Assembly (NCBI GenBank): GCA_015661855.1
Contig: DQVH01000151.1
Span: 1-9,357 of the forward strand
Origin: Desulfurococcales archaeon
GTDB taxonomy: Archaea; Thermoproteota; Thermoprotei_A; CAZTBM01; SZUA-1508
Length of the DNA: 9,357 bases
Direction: 5' to 3'
A model generated the notes under the pieces. It saw only the letters and a program-made list of their open reading frames with translations. It was not told where the DNA came from and did not search any database. This document shows, in pieces, positions 5,575 to 9,357 of this stretch. The translations under genes were made by a program, and so were the position numbers. Position 1 is the stretch's first letter. Every line of letters starts with the position of its first letter.

Positions 5575-7554
5575 ATGAGTTTTAGGGGTATTGTTGGGTT
5601 ACCTGTTAGAGCTAGAATAGTTAGTGTAAATGTTCCACGAGTAGGCTATAGATGGTATGGTGCAGTTGATGTAAGGGTTGAGGGTAGGAGTGAAAAGGTA
5701 ACTTTGTTAATGTCTGGGTCTATAGCTCAATGGCTTACTGAAGGTGAAGTGGTAAGAGTATTGTTTAAGAGTGAACCAATACCTCTAGGTAGAACGTTAG
5801 TAGCAGTTCAAGACATGTACATACTTGATAGACTATGGGGTAGTGAATGGGTTAGAGTATGGCCTCCATGGTCTAAGGAGGTTAGATTGCCAAGGAGGGA
5901 TCCTGTATGGGGTAGTGTAGTATACGAGTATAAGGTTATTGCTAGAGAGGCTGTTAGTGAACAAGACTATATGGATATAGTTGGGTTAGAGCAATACCAC
6001 TATGCTAGTCGTGAGGAAGTAGTAGCTGTATGGAGGTGTCCGGTATGTGGAAAATACTTTGAATCTAATATTCAACCTAAATGTCCAGACCATGGTGTTC
6101 CAGCGAGACTCCAGGAGATTAGGGGTAGTCTTCCATCATCAAGATTTCTAGTATTAGAGCTAGCTGATAGAAAACCCTACGAACCTAGAATTGTAGCGTA
6201 TGTTAGAGTTGATACACCAATACCGTTAATGCATAGGAGGATTAAGGATAATGGTAAGGTTAAAGTGGAGAAGACTATTAGGGAGAAGGTGTTCCCAAGG
6301 GAATGGTTTCATCCAACATACTGGCCTACACTATATAAAGAGAGGGTTAAGATTATCAGTAGGTATAGGGAGCTTGCTTCAATCTATGGATCTAGGAGGC
6401 TAGCTAGAGTAATTGTTGGAGAAGAGATTTCTAAAGAGGCTTTAAAAGTTGCATGTACAGCAGCAGCACGTATAGCAAGGGTGGTTGTCCACCCAGACTA
6501 TAGAGGTGACGGTTTAGGTGTTCTCGCAGTAAAGATGGCTTTAGAGTGGATTAGAGAGCGTAGAGTACCAGAGATGAAAAAGCGTAAGCATGTAGTTGAA
6601 ACTATAGCTCAAATGGCTAGATACAATCCGTTCTTTGAGAAAGCTGGATTCTACTACATGTGGGATACTGGTAGTGGTAGACCAGTCCTAATGTACCCTC
6701 TAACAGATGAAGCACATAGGAGGATAAGGGAGTTTCTAGAGGGAGACCCATACGCTAAAAAGCATAAGGGTAAACTATATAGGTCAAGGTATGGAAGAGT
6801 TGAACCACTAAAAACCCCAATAAAAATAGTAAACTTAACGAAAACCTATAGTAGTCTACTTGATGTCTCAAGACTTCCAGAGGAACTTCAGAACATACTT
6901 AGAGCTTTTGGTGTTGAAAAGAGACTTGTAGAAAGGTATGTACTAAGGGATGTAAATATAGTTATAGAGCCTGGAGACATAGTTGTAGTAGTTGGGGCAT
7001 CAGGTGCTGGAAAAACAACACTACTAAGAATGATTATTGGTGCAGCACTAAAGAATGTAGATGAACGCTATAAACCTACATCAGGATGTGTAGAGATACC
7101 TGAGAATACGAGAATAGCATATATGCTTCCAGGAGAGTATGAGCCAGAGTTTGGAGATGAAACACTACTTGAACATATAACTAAGAAGACTGGTGATCCA
7201 GTAGTTGCTGTTGAAATATTAAATACAGTAGGGTTATCAGATGCTGTATTCTATAGAGCAAGATACTCTGAACTATCAACAGGTCAGAAGGAGAGAGCTA
7301 AACTAGCAAGTCTACTAGCTTTAAAACCAAACCTACTAGTTATAGATGAGTTTGCTGCACACTTAGACTCATTAACTGCTCAGAGAGTAGCATATAAGCT
7401 AGGTAGAATAGCTAGAGAGAGTGGAATAACGGTAATAGTTGCAACTAATAGAGTTGAAGTAATTAAAGCTCTATCACCAAATAAGGTAATATTTGTAGGT
7501 TACGGGGGAGCATTCCTAGAGAGAATTGAGAAGACAGTATACTCGAAAATCTAG
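5575..7554 (+). CDS. GNAT acetyltransferase-ABC ATPase fusion with inserted zinc ribbon (COG2401-like)
   Basis: A 659-residue soluble protein with an uncommon domain order. Residues 1-115 are beta-rich and unassigned. Residues about 117-375 look like a GNAT acetyltransferase: LEQYHYAS near its first helix, a zinc ribbon inserted with Cys155, Cys158, Cys170 and His173 (CPVC then KCPDH), strands RFLVLELA and PRIVAYVRV, an 80-residue insertion, then the acetyl-CoA loop VVVHPDYRGDGLG (303-315) and NPFFEKAGFYYMW (351-363). Residues about 414-655 are an ABC ATPase: Walker A GASGAGKT (474-481), signature LSTGQ (567-571), Walker B LLVIDE (587-592), D-loop AHLD. The usual switch His is Asn625 (ATNRVE), and no Gln is visible at the Q-loop (AYMLPGEYEPEF). 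There are no membrane segments, so it is not a transporter. I know this architecture as an archaeal family of unknown function. The zinc ribbon suggests a nucleic acid or nucleoprotein substrate, but that is inference. It is monocistronic. Confidence 0.9.
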   Translation: MSFRGIVGLPVRARIVSVNVPRVGYRWYGAVDVRVEGRSEKVTLLMSGSIAQWLTEGEVVRVLFKSEPIPLGRTLVAVQDMYILDRLWGSEWVRVWPPWSKEVRLPRRDPVWGSVVYEYKVIAREAVSEQDYMDIVGLEQYHYASREEVVAVWRCPVCGKYFESNIQPKCPDHGVPARLQEIRGSLPSSRFLVLELADRKPYEPRIVAYVRVDTPIPLMHRRIKDNGKVKVEKTIREKVFPREWFHPTYWPTLYKERVKIISRYRELASIYGSRRLARVIVGEEISKEALKVACTAAARIARVVVHPDYRGDGLGVLAVKMALEWIRERRVPEMKKRKHVVETIAQMARYNPFFEKAGFYYMWDTGSGRPVLMYPLTDEAHRRIREFLEGDPYAKKHKGKLYRSRYGRVEPLKTPIKIVNLTKTYSSLLDVSRLPEELQNILRAFGVEKRLVERYVLRDVNIVIEPGDIVVVVGASGAGKTTLLRMIIGAALKNVDERYKPTSGCVEIPENTRIAYMLPGEYEPEFGDETLLEHITKKTGDPVVAVEILNTVGLSDAVFYRARYSELSTGQKERAKLASLLALKPNLLVIDEFAAHLDSLTAQRVAYKLGRIARESGITVIVATNRVEVIKALSPNKVIFVGYGGAFLERIEKTVYSKI

Positions 7555-7577
7555 TTAAACACCTCCTCCACAATCCC

Positions 7578-8885
7578 CTACTTAACTCTTACTTCTAGTG
7601 AGTTTTTGTGTTCTATTAGCCCCTCAACTTCAGCTATTACTGTTGCGTATTTGTATAGTCTCTTATATCCTTCAACTGTTACATACTGAAAGTCTATAAT
7701 CTTTATGAAATCGTATACTGATAGTCCACCACGTTTTTTAGCATTCATAGTTGTTGGTAGAACGTGGTTTGTACCTATAACGTAGTCTCCTAGAGCTACA
7801 GGTGTATATGGGCCTATAAATATTGAGCCTGCATTTCTAACCTTCTTCAATATCTCAGTTAACGTTAAATCTCTAACAACTACCTCTAGGTGTTCCGGTG
7901 CATACTCATTTGCAAACTTAAATGCTTCATCAATACTGTCTACTAGGATTACTGCACTATACCTCTTTAAAGCCTCAATAATAATGTTCCTCCTAGGAGA
8001 CTTCATAGCAATACCGGATACCAATTCGACAACCTGTTTAGCTAGCTTTTCAGATGTTGTTACTAGAATTGCTGTTGAATATGGATCGTGCTCTACTTGA
8101 GCTACTAGATCTGAAGCTATATAGCGTGGGTTAGCTGATTCATCAGCTATAATTAGTATTTCTGATGGACCAGCAGTAAAATCAATACTCACAACACCCT
8201 GTAGTAACTGTTTAGCTACTGTAACCCAGATGTTACCTGGACCTACAATCTTCTCTACTTTAGGTATACTTTTAGTACCGTAAGCCATAGCTGCAATTGC
8301 ATGAGCACCACCAACTTTGTAAACTCTCCTTACACCAACCATATCCAGTGCTACTAGTGTAACTGGGTGTACTTTACCATCAGCTCTAGGTGGTGTACAA
8401 ACTATAATCTCTGGTACACCAGCAATTTTAGCTGGAATAGTAGTCATAAGAGCTGTTGAGGGATATGCTGCTCTACCACCAGGAACATAAACACCTACAG
8501 AGTCTAAAGGTTTCCACACTTGACCTACAAATACTCCATTATCAACTTCAAATAGCCATAGTTCTGGTGGTAACTGACGTTTATGGAATAAACTAATATT
8601 CCTTATAGCATACTCTAAAGCTTTAATAAGCTTCTCCGAAACATGCTCATACGCTTCCTCAAACTCATCACTACTTACACGTATACTATCCTCACTAAGA
8701 ATACTCCTACCATAAAATTCCTCATAAAATGTAATAATCTCCCTATCACCATACCTTCTAACTCTCTCTATAATCTCCTCAACTTTAACTCTCACATGCG
8801 ATATATCAATACTAGCTCTCTGAAGTATACGATTCTTCTCCTCATCACTAAGCTTACTAAGCTTTAAAAGTTTAAGTAGCCCCAC
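7578..8885 (-). CDS. hisD: Histidinol dehydrogenase
   Basis: A 435-residue zinc enzyme that carries out the last two steps of histidine synthesis, oxidising L-histidinol through histidinal to histidine with two NAD+. Landmarks: GVYVPGGRAAYPST (131-144), VGGAHAIAAMAYGT (191-204), IVGPGNIWVTVAK (213-225), IDFTAGPSEILIIAD (234-248). Metal ligands Gln263 and His266 are in AQVEHDP, Asp367 is in ALGDY and His426 in GLIEHK. The acid-base pair is Glu331-His332 in YAPEHLE. These follow E. coli HisD (Q259, H262, E326, H327, D360, H419) with offsets of four to seven. Full length, nothing missing. The start is GTG 8883-8885; no in-frame ATG lies nearby, and GGTG (8897-8894, minus strand) stands eight bases before it. 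No other his gene is adjacent, so the pathway is scattered or elsewhere. It converges with the GNAT-ABC gene with a 23-base gap. Confidence 0.97.
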   Translation of the reverse strand: MGLLKLLKLSKLSDEEKNRILQRASIDISHVRVKVEEIIERVRRYGDREIITFYEEFYGRSILSEDSIRVSSDEFEEAYEHVSEKLIKALEYAIRNISLFHKRQLPPELWLFEVDNGVFVGQVWKPLDSVGVYVPGGRAAYPSTALMTTIPAKIAGVPEIIVCTPPRADGKVHPVTLVALDMVGVRRVYKVGGAHAIAAMAYGTKSIPKVEKIVGPGNIWVTVAKQLLQGVVSIDFTAGPSEILIIADESANPRYIASDLVAQVEHDPYSTAILVTTSEKLAKQVVELVSGIAMKSPRRNIIIEALKRYSAVILVDSIDEAFKFANEYAPEHLEVVVRDLTLTEILKKVRNAGSIFIGPYTPVALGDYVIGTNHVLPTTMNAKKRGGLSVYDFIKIIDFQYVTVEGYKRLYKYATVIAEVEGLIEHKNSLEVRVK

Positions 8886-8926
8886 TAAGAGTACACCATG
8901 TACTGATAGAGTAGAGGGAGTTAAAA
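8886..8926 (-). promoter_or_regulatory. hisD promoter and small dyad
   Basis: On the minus strand TTTTAA (8926-8921) is a TATA-like box giving a start near 8898 and a leader of about 12 bases. GGTG (8897-8894) is a weak ribosome site. AGTAC/GTACT (8890-8894 and 8900-8904) is a 5-bp dyad lying over the expected transcription start, where a repressor could act. Confidence 0.35.
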
Positions 8927-8962
8927 ACCTAATCCTCCACTTTAAAGAGTACGTCTTTACTC

Positions 8963-8994
8963 ATAGTATGGTATAATACGGTATAGTATACTAT
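8963..8994. repeat. Phased short repeats ending in a 12-bp palindrome
   Basis: ATAGTAT occurs at 8963-8969 and 8983-8989, exactly 20 bases apart, and again inverted at 8988-8994, so ATAGTATACTAT (8983-8994) is a perfect palindrome. GGTATA occurs at 8970-8975 and 8980-8985, ten bases apart. Spacings near whole helical turns suggest a protein-binding region upstream of hisD. The sequence is of low complexity, so chance is possible. Confidence 0.45.
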
Positions 8995-9073
8995 TGTTAG
9001 ACTTGTCATTAACCCTCACATACTTAAGCGATATACGTTTTGGTATGTAGTAGACTCTATTCGTGATGGAAAC

Positions 9074-9102
9074 ATTTAATTAGCATACTTAAACTCTTAA
9101 CT
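9074..9102 (+). promoter_or_regulatory. Probable promoter of the zinc-ribbon dTMP kinase gene
   Basis: ATTTAATTA (9073-9081) is a TATA-like box. Using the archaeal spacing of about 26 bases, transcription would start at about 9100-9104, that is, at or just before ATG 9103. This leaves about 20 bases before the kinase ATG at 9123. GAGGT (9105-9109) resembles a Shine-Dalgarno but is 13 bases from ATG 9123, longer than usual here. Confidence 0.35.
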
Positions 9103-9123
9103 ATGAGGTTGAATGTTTATTGA
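9103..9123 (+). CDS. Possible six-codon leader peptide (MRLNVY)
   Basis: ATG 9103 opens a six-codon frame, MRLNVY, stopped by TGA 9121-9123. The A of TGA is the A of the kinase ATG, a TGATG junction typical of translational coupling. Since the predicted transcription start falls on or beside ATG 9103, a leaderless ribosome could translate the peptide and restart at the kinase. Alternatively this is only a 5' leader. No coding bias can be judged at this length. Confidence 0.2.
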   Translation: MRLNVY

Positions 9124-9357
9124 TGGAATATCATTACTGTAGTAGATGTGGTAAACGTATTAAACCCGATATTGTGTTTAAACAGGAGATAACGTTAACT
9201 CTATACTGTCCTGAATGTAATAGTAATATTTACTCTCTTAAATCAGAGTTAGTACTTAAAAGTGTAAATACTAGATTTAAGGGCGTGTATATAGCGTTTG
9301 AGGGTATTGATGGATCTGGTAAAACCTGTCAATCGCTTAGACTTATTAGGAGACTTA
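9123..9357 (+). CDS. tmk: Thymidylate kinase with N-terminal zinc ribbon (3' end outside window)
   Basis: The first 78 codons of a gene cut by the window edge. Residues 1-40 form a zinc ribbon: Cys6 and Cys9 (YCSRCGKRIK) and Cys29 and Cys32 (YCPECNSN), 20 residues apart. A short linker (41-53) leads to VYIAFEGIDGSGKTCQSLRLIRRL (55-78, first strand and P-loop), where FEGIDGSGKT is the thymidylate kinase Walker A form. The kinase makes dTDP from dTMP with ATP. Ordinary thymidylate kinases begin almost directly with this strand, so about 50 extra residues are present. ATG 9123 is chosen because the ribbon starts right after it and an in-frame stop lies upstream at 9090-9092. With only the P-loop seen, another P-loop nucleoside kinase is possible. 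Confidence 0.8.
   Translation, partial: MEYHYCSRCGKRIKPDIVFKQEITLTLYCPECNSNIYSLKSELVLKSVNTRFKGVYIAFEGIDGSGKTCQSLRLIRRL

Noticed and set aside
5575..7554. ABC transporter ATP-binding subunit
   Set aside because: No permease or membrane segment is nearby and the ATPase is fused to a zinc-ribbon/GNAT region.
8886..9122. tRNA or small RNA gene in the spacer before the kinase
   Set aside because: No cloverleaf, GTTCRA-type T-arm or GC-rich stem is visible; the stretch is AT-rich with only short repeats and promoter-like elements.

Overview
The window looks like a piece of a thermophilic archaeal chromosome, most likely a thermoproteote (crenarchaeal) lineage. The evidence is a bifunctional ThiD-ThiN thiamine protein, an aIF2B/ribose-1,5-bisphosphate isomerase gene pair, a stand-alone SufS-type cysteine desulfurase and a GNAT-ABC fusion protein of archaeal type. 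The codon use is rich in AGA/AGG and ATA, GTG and TTG starts occur, Shine-Dalgarno sites are close to the start, and TATA-like boxes sit about 26 bases before short leaders. I cannot name the genus. Histidine and thiamine genes argue against a strictly nutrient-dependent heterotroph.

Layout. 1-705 (+): the 3' part of a thiDN gene, whose N-terminal kinase portion lies outside the window. 692-1063 (-): a small ribbon-helix-helix protein with a coiled-coil tail, overlapping the thiDN end tail to tail by 14 bases. 1134-2399 (-): sufS. A 121-base divergent promoter region follows. 2521-4523 (+): a tandem pair of equally long (331-residue) eIF2B-fold proteins 11 bases apart. The second keeps the catalytic Cys and Asp of ribose-1,5-bisphosphate isomerase; the first has lost both. 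4547-5290 (-): a phosphoribosyltransferase, convergent with the pair. 5291-5574: a dyad-rich divergent intergenic region. 5575-7554 (+): a 659-residue fusion of a beta-rich N-terminal domain, a zinc-ribbon-interrupted acetyltransferase and an ABC ATPase. 7578-8885 (-): hisD. 8886-9122: an AT-rich intergenic region with phased repeats and a possible six-codon leader ORF. 9123-9357 (+): the start of a thymidylate kinase with an N-terminal zinc ribbon, cut by the window edge.

Most genes are single transcription units with their own promoters; the one clear operon is the eIF2B-like/R15P isomerase pair. Several products touch phosphoribosyl or nucleotide metabolism (R15P isomerase, phosphoribosyltransferase, HisD, dTMP kinase, ThiDN), but the arrangement is not a dedicated pathway operon. 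The least understood and most interesting items are the GNAT-zinc-ABC fusion, the catalytically stripped eIF2B-like paralogue and the zinc-ribbon dTMP kinase. I saw no rRNA, tRNA, CRISPR array, transposon or phage gene.
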